Of a stretch of DNA of 34,868 nt, positions 18,301 through 25,313 are shown piece after piece. Made by a program: the position numbers and the translations under genes. Location: assembly GCA_949482135.1 (NCBI GenBank), contig CASYFC010000005.1, positions 90,469-125,336 of the forward strand. Direction: 5' to 3'. The DNA comes from an uncultured Clostridia bacterium (GTDB lineage Bacteria > Bacillota > Clostridia > TANB77 > CAG-508). The first letter of the stretch is position 1. Every line of letters begins with the position of its first letter. A model generated the notes under the pieces. The model had not been told where the DNA came from. It saw nothing but the letters and a program-made list of their open reading frames with translations, and ran no database searches.

Positions 18301-20292
18301 GATATATTATTTTATGGTAGTGAAGGTGATTGTAGTCATACAGAAATACTAGGAGAAGAACAAGGTGGAGGAACGTTTACAAAATATAATACTGGTCATG
18401 CAGTAAAAGGTAATGCCAAAACAGGCTCATGGGATTCAGGAGGATATTCTTCTATACAAGATATATCTGGATTTGGTAGTGATGGATTTGCAGTAAGATT
18501 AAATTGGGGAAAATCAACTCCAGAAGGAAAACCATATTCAGGCTATAAAGGAAATGAAGCAGTAGTATCACCAGTAACAGGAATTCTATTAGATTATGGA
18601 ACATATGATGGTGTAAATGATAAAAGTAATATAACAGATGAATTATATAGACAAAACGTAGACTTAAAATATCAAAAAACATCTACTGAAAATGATGAAT
18701 CTGGAGATGGAGAAAACAATACTCCAGTAATAAATCCAGAATATGATCCATCAAAACCAGACTTGGTAGGATACGCAAAAATATTAGTTCTAGATGCTGA
18801 AAATTATAAAAAATTAGAAGCAAATTCAGGAACGAAATGGGCAAATAAATCATTAGTATATACCAAAGAAGAGACTAATGATAGTGGAGATAAAATAGTA
18901 AAAGCTAAATTTAATGATGATGATGAAGTAGATTCAACAGAAAAATTAGAAGATTTATCAGAAATAGAAAAAACAGTATATGGATATAAAGAATTTGCTG
19001 AAAGTTATCAAGCAGGAGGAATTTCTGGATATGTAGTTTATATAGACGGATTTGAATGTTATAAACCGGATACAGAATTTACAGAAGAGCAATTAGAAAC
19101 AGAATCTCCAAGCAAAGATGATACATTAAAAATATCATTAGATGACTTCAAAAAGGTTACACCAAGTAATGTAGAACAAACAGTAGAAGATGATAGTGAT
19201 GACCCATTAGCAATGGACTCATTATATGAAAAAGATGAAACTCATAAAATGGCAAGTAAAAAAGCAACAGAAAAATTAGAAGCAATATCAGCAGTAAAAG
19301 AAGAAGCTTGTTCAACAATGTATGTAGATGATTTAATTTTCATAAAAGAAGGTACAGTATTAGGAAGAACAATAACAGATTTTCAATTAATTGAAGAATA
19401 CAGAGGAGAAGCAGGAGGATATTCAAAATATAGAAAAACTAAATCTGGAACAGGTGAAGATGGAACAGGAGCAACAGAAACAGTTTCTGATGAAGAAGAA
19501 AATGCAGATGCAGTAATAGGAAATTATCTAAGAATTTTATTAAGAGATTTAGATGATTCTGTTGTTGAAGATGTAGAAAACTATATGAAGTTAGATGATG
19601 AAAGTAAAAATAAATCAGAATGTGATTTTGAACAATTAGCGTATTTCCTAGGTTGCCTAGAAGAAGGTTTTTATAAGAGTATGGATAATGGAAGTTCATA
19701 TGGAACAGAGGTTTTAAAAGATGGTGCAGGAAATACAACAGCATTTGGATTAACTAAAGCAGTTTCTGAAACTGTACAAGGCACTTATCCAGAGTTTGCT
19801 TCACATTTAGCTGCTGGAAGTGTTCCGAAAGAAGAAGCACAAGATGTATTTATATTAGTTTTAGAGGCAGCTAAAGAAAGTATTCAAAAACAGTTAACAA
19901 CACCATTGGAAGAAGATGACTCAAATTTATTTGCATTAATTGATTTAAACCATGCAAGTCCTGCAGAATGTTCTGAAGTAATAAAAGAGTATAATGCTAA
20001 AAACAATAGTTTTTCAGCTGATGAATTAGTAAAATTATATTCAGATCATTGGGGTAGTAATGAAAATTATGGTAAATTATTAAGACGTAGAGGAAGAAAT
20101 AGAGGATTATTAGCTTCAGAAGGAAGATTTTTCTTATATCAAGAGGGCTCAGCTGGAGATGAAGTAATATTTGACACAGAAACTCCTTGGACTGAATTTT
20201 GTGATGCAGGAGGTACTTATGAAATGACACAAGAAAGCAGTGGATTATATCATGTCGAAAAAGGTGCTGATTCAGGTTATATTAATGAGTAA
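15331..20292 (+). CDS. giant membrane-anchored bifunctional cell-wall hydrolase (NlpC/P60-like peptidase + GH24-like lysozyme)
   Basis: 1653 aa, paralogue of the gene at 9666. ATG 15331 follows AGAGGTGAT, a near-perfect anti-SD match. The cytoplasmic N-terminus and membrane helix (about residues 51-77) are almost the same as in hydrolase 1. At residues about 930-1030 the C39 module is replaced by an NlpC/P60- or CHAP-like cysteine peptidase: TNVCCATLVSWVLQDIG with probable nucleophile Cys945, then PGDILFYGSEGDCSHTEIL with His1003. The M23-like region without metal ligands spans about 1074-1420. The C-terminus is GH24-like (T4-type) lysozyme: CLEEGFYK with Glu1445, KDGAGNTTAFGLTKA with Asp1464, and later LLRRRGRNRGLLASEG. 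It likely cleaves both peptide and glycan. It is followed 13 bp later by its small TM partner. Module calls rest on short motifs; GH24 is likely rather than certain. Confidence 0.85.
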   Translation: MDEENEGNMMQSQEQNMQRDQALNRTKEMGKKVAEKATKKLAGKGSLMAPLAHILMIIAPILIAIIIIIGIISFLVTMPGMVMDQLKAMFLRIGNSVAAFFGADTTKMIEDSEIYDTLDYLEKMGYDLKGFGFLTDYITNLEDADYEEKDGANVDVDMGVIRDGEGNIIAAKSDFIYTYIVSDNYVYTLKNSNIATLKSNPKGFIDGIINFFTARATGCYKILNFIAGPVLDKLGATEAIMETWGSGLIALYYDNGVVGERGDAVNPGLFNWDSVSIDASSKKLSIKRHTILNNNNAMDFSLDGWTGRYGMPLEFLLSIHVATMMPDLAYDMATSFATNVNIYLHKTTSGTAITAYKSGDKYITYGELEEALSGTDASGWFSAAKAWFDNWIINDDEASKALAIGIPHAPDCTCDGSVSITYAGYPCTLIEGSEPPKYSCTIPSIDPNIQSTPLELTDSQVTKTENICGNCKSYIKRILKLLRKDNDYDFDTYIPYIASVTNHWYRDVYFVEDDNVKGKFIDYDYDYEAITNERWTLYETYGEDEGEKAGEFKLYKLNEDGSTSDELYNGTRQQAEEEGIAVVRKAKTIDASEETYEDYSWEKNSSDRWTAYSVKKDVEEGQFERLLEDDEIEADDSDAEIKKNLYVKVSTSGNAVQKGEGLRTETNPQIKKMFLQNQYYKYDGTAETAEVITALREEGKYGALDENALKKEISIQKTVDGESQEIKHKASEVSGKVSLNQDSLNAFSMLENTHTLDADFIYRDFKELIVELGYFEKEELTDETPRLLQFLVPEIGSGGFPNRTIDKNENEFGTMMHSEGDIKANEKETLSAKIRKFLELQNEDGSMSSEEEINNIIDSTINGISNQNDMVVPSQLTNVGAAQGEKSVSQVSVDEFLGKTQEMCEYMNTEGYDYCAQAHDHTVKHNGHGLKTTFEESKSLTNVCCATLVSWVLQDIGIYNGHTDSATAIYQLAMELGGEVITEWSQVQPGDILFYGSEGDCSHTEILGEEQGGGTFTKYNTGHAVKGNAKTGSWDSGGYSSIQDISGFGSDGFAVRLNWGKSTPEGKPYSGYKGNEAVVSPVTGILLDYGTYDGVNDKSNITDELYRQNVDLKYQKTSTENDESGDGENNTPVINPEYDPSKPDLVGYAKILVLDAENYKKLEANSGTKWANKSLVYTKEETNDSGDKIVKAKFNDDDEVDSTEKLEDLSEIEKTVYGYKEFAESYQAGGISGYVVYIDGFECYKPDTEFTEEQLETESPSKDDTLKISLDDFKKVTPSNVEQTVEDDSDDPLAMDSLYEKDETHKMASKKATEKLEAISAVKEEACSTMYVDDLIFIKEGTVLGRTITDFQLIEEYRGEAGGYSKYRKTKSGTGEDGTGATETVSDEEENADAVIGNYLRILLRDLDDSVVEDVENYMKLDDESKNKSECDFEQLAYFLGCLEEGFYKSMDNGSSYGTEVLKDGAGNTTAFGLTKAVSETVQGTYPEFASHLAAGSVPKEEAQDVFILVLEAAKESIQKQLTTPLEEDDSNLFALIDLNHASPAECSEVIKEYNAKNNSFSADELVKLYSDHWGSNENYGKLLRRRGRNRGLLASEGRFFLYQEGSAGDEVIFDTETPWTEFCDAGGTYEMTQESSGLYHVEKGADSGYINE

Positions 20293-20305
20293 AAGGATTA
20301 GATAT

Positions 20306-20902
20306 ATGGATAAAAAAAATAGATTTAAATTTTTAATAATTATAATAATTACAATAAGCATAATGGGTATATTCTATATAATTGTATTAAATAATAAAAT
20401 TGATATTGGAAATAAAAAAGATGCAAAGTTGATCGAAAGTCAAATAGAAGATTATTTATCTGATAAAATCACACCTAAAGGAATTGCAAAACTGTATGGT
20501 AAATATGATGGGGAAAATGATTTAAACGATATGTATAGAAGTATATATTCCTTTGTAAATTATTTACCAATTTTATCAAAGAAGGTAAAATATGATAATA
20601 AAGATGATATAATTTCTTATTATGAATCTAATAAAGATGATATAAGAAAAAATTTAGGAATAAGTAATCAAGAAAAATTCTTAGACTTAATAGAATATTT
20701 GAATAAAGTTGGATATCATGGAGAAAAATTGGTAACTTGCGAAATAGATACATCAACAATCAAAAAAAGAGGAAAATATTTTTCGTTTGAATTAAAATTT
20801 AATTTTGAAAATTTTGCTAATGATTTTAAATTAAAATTGAATTTTGCAAATTATAATAGTACTAAACCAATGGTATATTATTCAATAATTGAAGAGGAAT
20901 AA
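20306..20902 (+). CDS. small membrane-anchored partner protein of giant hydrolase 2
   Basis: 198 aa from ATG 20306, chosen because AAAGGA (20292-20297) sits at good spacing. In-frame starts at 20285 and 20240 would overlap the hydrolase gene and lack a comparable site. It has one N-terminal membrane helix (FLIIIIITISIMGIFYIIVL), then a helical segment (YRSIYSFVNYLPIL, DDIISYYESNKDDI, NQEKFLDLIEYL) and C-terminal strands (YFSFELKFNFENF). It is a distant paralogue of the 186-aa protein at 14594 in the same position after a giant hydrolase. This conserved pairing argues for a joint role, for example anchoring or controlling the hydrolase outside the membrane. The family is not recognised. Confidence 0.72.
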   Translation: MDKKNRFKFLIIIIITISIMGIFYIIVLNNKIDIGNKKDAKLIESQIEDYLSDKITPKGIAKLYGKYDGENDLNDMYRSIYSFVNYLPILSKKVKYDNKDDIISYYESNKDDIRKNLGISNQEKFLDLIEYLNKVGYHGEKLVTCEIDTSTIKKRGKYFSFELKFNFENFANDFKLKLNFANYNSTKPMVYYSIIEEE

Positions 20903-20905
20903 AGT

Positions 20906-20946
20906 AAAAAGAAGGGAATTTAATTTTTAAATTTCCTTCTTTTTTT
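20906..20946 (+). terminator. rho-independent terminator
   Basis: A long stem (AAGAAGGGAATTTAA with TTAAATTTCCTTCTT, one G-T pair) and a 3-nt loop are followed by a T run to 20946. It closes the second hydrolase cassette. Confidence 0.9.
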
Positions 20947-21025
20947 AATCATATTTTAATAATTTTGTATAAACATATAATTAGTTAAATTTTGTATAAT
21001 TTTCTAATTATATATTTATTTTATA

Positions 21026-21054
21026 TTGATTTTTTTTACTATTATTGATATTAT
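21026..21054 (+). promoter_or_regulatory. sigma-A-type promoter of the ftsEX operon
   Basis: TTGATT (21026-21031), 17-bp spacer, TATTAT (21049-21054) in the 165-bp AT-rich gap before ftsE. This gives a leader of roughly 50 nt. Confidence 0.6.
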
Positions 21055-21111
21055 AAAGTAGCAAATATTATATTTGGGGACTAATAAAAAGAAAGGATAA
21101 AAAGAAGCCAA

Positions 21112-21798
21112 ATGATAGAATTTAAAAACGTTACAAAGGTATATGATACTGGAACAGAAGCTGTTCATAATGCAACATTTACGATAGATAAAGGTGAATT
21201 TGCATTTTTAGTTGGATCTTCTGGTTCTGGAAAATCAACATTAATTAAATTAATATTAAAAGAAGAAGAAGCTAATAGAGGAAATATAATTATAAATGGA
21301 AAAGATATAACATTTTTGAAGGCAAAAAGAGTTCCATATTTACGTAGAAGTATGGGAGTAGTTTTTCAAGATTTCAGATTACTTCCAGATAAAACAGTTT
21401 ATGAAAATGTTGCATTTGCAATGTATATAGTAAAGGCAACACCAAAACATATAAGAAGACAAGTTCCAATGGTACTTTCTTTAGTTGGACTAAGTAGTAA
21501 AGCAAAATGTTATCCAAATGAGTTATCTGGTGGAGAACAACAAAGAGTGGCTTTAGCTAGAGCACTAGTCAATAACCCATCAATGATAATTGCGGACGAG
21601 CCTACTGGTAACTTAGATCCAGAAACTGCTTGGGATATAATGAACTTACTTAACGATATCAATGCTAGAGGAACAACAGTTGTAATGGCAACACATGCTA
21701 AAGATATAGTAAATGCAATGAAAAAAAGGGTTATACAAATAGATAAAGGTGTAATCATAAGAGATGATAAAAAAGGTGGGTATAATAGTGAGGTATAA
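21112..21798 (+). CDS. ftsE: cell-division ABC transporter ATPase FtsE
   Basis: 228 aa. ATPase of the FtsEX complex, which in Gram-positives does not transport a solute but uses ATP to switch on peptidoglycan hydrolases outside the membrane. Motifs: Walker A GSSGSGKST, Q-loop VVFQDFRLLPDKTVYENVA (typical of FtsE), signature LSGGEQQR, Walker B MIIADEPTGNLDP, and the switch His in MATHAKDIV. ATG 21112 matches the family N-terminus (MIEFKNVTKVY). GAAAGGAT at 21091-21098 is rather far upstream (13 nt), so initiation may be modest. The gene's end overlaps the ftsX start, and two M23 hydrolases follow. Confidence 0.97.
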   Translation: MIEFKNVTKVYDTGTEAVHNATFTIDKGEFAFLVGSSGSGKSTLIKLILKEEEANRGNIIINGKDITFLKAKRVPYLRRSMGVVFQDFRLLPDKTVYENVAFAMYIVKATPKHIRRQVPMVLSLVGLSSKAKCYPNELSGGEQQRVALARALVNNPSMIIADEPTGNLDPETAWDIMNLLNDINARGTTVVMATHAKDIVNAMKKRVIQIDKGVIIRDDKKGGYNSEV

Positions 21799-22765
21799 TG
21801 GATTATCCTATTTAATAGGTGAAGGTTTTAAAAATATATTCAAAAATACAAAATCAACTGTTATATCAATTATAACAATGATTTGTACAATGTTTTTATT
21901 TGGAATATTTTTTGCAATTGGTGTGAATATTAATTCTATATTAGAACAAGTTCAATTAAAACAAGGTATGGAAGTTTTTATATGGGACGATGTTACAGAC
22001 GAGCAAAAAAACTTATTTGAAACAGAAGTAAAAGCATTAGATGGTGTAAATAGTGTAAAATATAAAAACAAACAACAAGCATTAGATTCTTTTAAGGAAA
22101 GACTACAAAGTGAAAACTCAAGAGTTTTAGAAGGATATGAGGGAAATAATAATATATTTCCTGCATCATATGTTATTACTTTAACAGAACTTGAAAAATC
22201 AGAAGAAATACAAGCAGAAGTAAGTAGAATTGGAGCTAAAATAGCTACTTCAGATAGAGCAGGTGAAGTGGATTTAGAAATAGAAGAATCAACAACACAT
22301 GATTCAATTATCAAAAAGATTACAAGCAAAGATAGTACAATAAGTGCATTAATTACGATTGTAAGAGGAGTTAGAATAACTGTTGGTATCATATTTATAA
22401 TACTATTAGTTATTTCAATTACAATTATTTCTAATACAATAAAACTAACAGTTCATGCTAGAAGAAAAGAAATTTCTATTATGAAATATGTAGGTGCTAC
22501 AAATAGCTTTATCAGATGGCCATTTTTAGTAGAGGGTATTATTATAGGTATAATTGCAGCTCTTATTACATTAGTAATTGTAGGATTTTTATATGATTTT
22601 GTAATTGATAAAATAGAATCTTCAAATGTATTACAAAATATGGGAATAACATTGCTTCAATTTATTGAAATAGCAAAACCAATAGCAGGAGTTTATGCTA
22701 CATTAGGTATAGGCGTTGGTATTGTTGGAAGTTCTGTTTCAATGAAAAAATATTTGGAGGTATAA
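21788..22765 (+). CDS. ftsX: cell-division ABC transporter permease FtsX
   Basis: 325 aa from GTG 21788, which overlaps the ftsE end by 11 bp, has AAGGTGG (21773-21779) at 8-nt spacing, and gives the family N-terminus RYNGLSYLIGEGFKNIFKN. An in-frame ATG at 21764 lies further into ftsE and is less likely. Topology is as in FtsX: one helix (around VISIITMICTMFLFGIFFA), a large extracellular loop that in the family contacts the hydrolase, then three C-terminal helices. HARRKEISIMKYVGATN is the typical cytoplasmic coupling loop. Partners are FtsE and, by context, the coiled-coil M23 proteins encoded just downstream. Confidence 0.95.
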   Translation: MRYNGLSYLIGEGFKNIFKNTKSTVISIITMICTMFLFGIFFAIGVNINSILEQVQLKQGMEVFIWDDVTDEQKNLFETEVKALDGVNSVKYKNKQQALDSFKERLQSENSRVLEGYEGNNNIFPASYVITLTELEKSEEIQAEVSRIGAKIATSDRAGEVDLEIEESTTHDSIIKKITSKDSTISALITIVRGVRITVGIIFIILLVISITIISNTIKLTVHARRKEISIMKYVGATNSFIRWPFLVEGIIIGIIAALITLVIVGFLYDFVIDKIESSNVLQNMGITLLQFIEIAKPIAGVYATLGIGVGIVGSSVSMKKYLEV

Positions 22766-22774
22766 AAGTATTAA

Positions 22775-24121
22775 ATGAAAAAATTTATTAAAATTAATTT
22801 AATGATTTTAGTAATATTTTGTTTATTATGTAATTGTTTAGTAATTCCAATAAATGCAGAAACAGTATATGAAGCTGAATATTTAGATAATGAATATTCA
22901 GAAGAAAACCGAGATGATAGTCAAGAAGAAAATAATGAAGAAGAACCTGAAGGAGAAGAAAAAACATTAGATGACTTGCAAATTGAAAAGTCTCAATTGG
23001 AAAATATAATTGATGAATCAAATAATCAAATATTGATTATAGAAAATGATCTTTCATCATTAGTTTTTGAAATATCAGAAATAAATCAAAAAATTTGTGA
23101 CAAACAATTAGAAGTTGAAACTTTAGAAGCACAGGAAATTGAAATGCTTGCATATATTGAAAAAGCTGAAAGAGAACTAGAAATATCAGATGCAAGATAT
23201 GAAAAACAGAAAGAATTGCTTGAAAAAAGATTAGTTGCAATGTATGAAATGGGACAAAATTCTTATTTAGAAATTTTACTAAATTCCAAAAGCATTACGG
23301 ATTTCTTTTCAAACTATTATTTAATTTCTGAGATTTCTAAAGCAGATGAAGAATTATTACAAACAGTAGAGGCTGAAAAAAAATATAACAAAAAATTAAA
23401 AGAGACTTTAGAAACTAAAAAAGCAATTTTAACGGCTTCTAGAGAAACAAGAGAAAAAAATGCAATTTCTCTTACAAACATGTCTGTTATAAAAAACAAT
23501 AAAATTCAGCAATTGTCAGAAGAAGAACTTGCATTACAGCAGTCAATTGAAGAATATCAAAATCAAATAACAGAAATAGAAAAAGAAATTAGAATATTAG
23601 CAATAGCTAATGTTAGTGAAAAGTATGTTGGAGGAACAATGGCTTGGCCTACACCAGGATATACTCGAATTACTTCTCAGTTCGGAATGAGAACTCATCC
23701 TATAACTGGTATATATAAACTTCATACAGGAGTGGATCTTGGAGCACCATATGGTTCTAATTTTATTGCGGCAAATGATGGGTTAGTTACTTATGCAGGA
23801 TATAATGCAGCTTATGGAAATATGGTAATAATTGATCATGGTGGTGGTGTTACTACATTATATGCACATGGTTCAGAAATATTAGTTAATGTTGGAGATA
23901 TGATTTATCAAGGAACTCCAGTTTTAAAAGTTGGTTCAACTGGATATTCAACAGGACCACATGCACATTTTGAAGTTAGAATTGGTGGAGAATATGTTCA
24001 ACCATTAGACTATATAACATCTTATTCAGCAGAAAATACAGAAGAAAAAAATGAAGAAAATGAAGAACAAAAGGATACTAATAATTCTAATGAAACTATT
24101 ACTGTTGAATTAGAAGAATAA
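22775..24121 (+). CDS. PcsB/EnvC-like peptidoglycan hydrolase with M23 domain (copy 1)
   Basis: 448 aa. The signal peptide (MKKFIKINLMILVIFCLLCN, ending near INAE) is followed by an acidic stretch, a long coiled coil (about residues 65-285), and a C-terminal M23 (LytM) domain with complete metal ligands: the HTGVDLG His and Asp, and HAHFEVR. An acidic tail rich in Glu and Asn ends it. The architecture is that of hydrolases held inactive by their coiled coil until FtsX binds. Its place 9 bp after ftsX supports that role. GGAGG (22756-22760) lies inside the ftsX end, 14 nt before the ATG. It shares RLVAMYE.G..SYLE/D.LL and SNYY.IS with the next gene, a tandem paralogue. Confidence 0.92.
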   Translation: MKKFIKINLMILVIFCLLCNCLVIPINAETVYEAEYLDNEYSEENRDDSQEENNEEEPEGEEKTLDDLQIEKSQLENIIDESNNQILIIENDLSSLVFEISEINQKICDKQLEVETLEAQEIEMLAYIEKAERELEISDARYEKQKELLEKRLVAMYEMGQNSYLEILLNSKSITDFFSNYYLISEISKADEELLQTVEAEKKYNKKLKETLETKKAILTASRETREKNAISLTNMSVIKNNKIQQLSEEELALQQSIEEYQNQITEIEKEIRILAIANVSEKYVGGTMAWPTPGYTRITSQFGMRTHPITGIYKLHTGVDLGAPYGSNFIAANDGLVTYAGYNAAYGNMVIIDHGGGVTTLYAHGSEILVNVGDMIYQGTPVLKVGSTGYSTGPHAHFEVRIGGEYVQPLDYITSYSAENTEEKNEENEEQKDTNNSNETITVELEE

Positions 24122-24134
24122 GTAGGAGGTAAAT

Positions 24135-25295
24135 ATGAATATTAGTAAATTAGGAAGAATAATATGTATTACTTGTTTGATATTAATACTAACAATTACA
24201 ACAGGTGGAATATCATATGGAACAACAACATCAGATTTAAAACAACAACAAAATGATATTGATAAAAAAATTAATGAAATTAATTCTGAAATTGCAGGAA
24301 CAAAGTCTAAAATGACAAAGAACTTAAATGAAATTAATAAATTAAATGATGAGATTTCAAATTACGAAAATGATATTTCAAGTCTTGAAGAAAGACTTGG
24401 AATTGTAAATACACAAATTTCAGAAAAGGAAACAAATCTTGCTGAGCAACAGGAAAAATATAATAATCAAAAAGAATTATTAGATGCAAGATTAGTAGCT
24501 ATGTATGAAAATGGAGAAACTTCTTATTTAGATATGCTACTTTCATCAGATGGATTAACAGATTTCATATCAAATTATTATATGATTTCACAACTTGCTG
24601 AATTTGATGAAGAATTACTTCAAGGAATAGTAGAAACTCAAAATCAAATTCAAGCAGAAAAAGATTATTTAGACTCTGCTAAAACAGAAATACAAGAAAC
24701 TCAAACATCAATAAAAGGTAAACAAACATCTCTTGCAAATTCTAGAAATCAAAAGAAAGCAGTGGTATCACAACTTTCAGAAGAAGAAAAGGAATTACAA
24801 GAAGAATTAGAAATATATGAAGAACATAAAAAAGAAATTCAAAGACAAATTGCTAAAGCTTCTGAACAATATTCAGGAATACCAGTTGTTCCAAGTGCAG
24901 CTGGATACATATCACCATTGTCAGGAAAAACAAAATCAAATATAACTACAGGATATGGAGCATATAGAGGACATACAGGCGCAGATTTTGCATGTAGTGG
25001 TGGAACCCCAATATATGCTGTAAAATCTGGTAAGGTATATAAATCAACAGCAAAAATGAAAAATGGAAAATATGTAAGTTATGGAGAATACATAATTATA
25101 GATCATCAAGATGGAACGATGACATTATATGCACATATGTTAGCAGGTTCAAGAGCAGTACAAGAAAATCAAACAGTATCACAAGGACAACAAATAGGGA
25201 AAGTTGGTTCAACAGGAAATTCAACAGGAAACCACTTGCATTTTGAGGTATGGGTTAACGGAAAACATACAAATCCTGCACCTTTCTTACCTTAA
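24135..25295 (+). CDS. PcsB/EnvC-like peptidoglycan hydrolase with M23 domain (copy 2)
   Basis: 386 aa; AGGAGGT stands just before ATG 24135, 13 bp after copy 1. It has a signal peptide (IICITCLILILTITTGGISYG), a long coiled coil (about residues 32-250), and an M23 domain with intact ligands in GHTGADFA and NHLHFEVW. The domain ends right at the C-terminus (NPAPFLP), without the acidic tail of copy 1. The coiled coils of the two copies are clearly homologous while the M23 domains have drifted. The two may divide labour under FtsEX, for example septum versus side wall, or cleave different cross-links; this is inference. Confidence 0.92.
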   Translation: MNISKLGRIICITCLILILTITTGGISYGTTTSDLKQQQNDIDKKINEINSEIAGTKSKMTKNLNEINKLNDEISNYENDISSLEERLGIVNTQISEKETNLAEQQEKYNNQKELLDARLVAMYENGETSYLDMLLSSDGLTDFISNYYMISQLAEFDEELLQGIVETQNQIQAEKDYLDSAKTEIQETQTSIKGKQTSLANSRNQKKAVVSQLSEEEKELQEELEIYEEHKKEIQRQIAKASEQYSGIPVVPSAAGYISPLSGKTKSNITTGYGAYRGHTGADFACSGGTPIYAVKSGKVYKSTAKMKNGKYVSYGEYIIIDHQDGTMTLYAHMLAGSRAVQENQTVSQGQQIGKVGSTGNSTGNHLHFEVWVNGKHTNPAPFLP

Positions 25296-25313
25296 TAAAT
25301 TAATGGGGGAAAA

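Noticed and set aside
9666-20902. Integrated phage or conjugative element
   Set aside because: Only lytic modules resemble phage or T4SS proteins; no integrase, relaxase, coupling ATPase, capsid, tail or attachment site is visible, and flanking genes are housekeeping.
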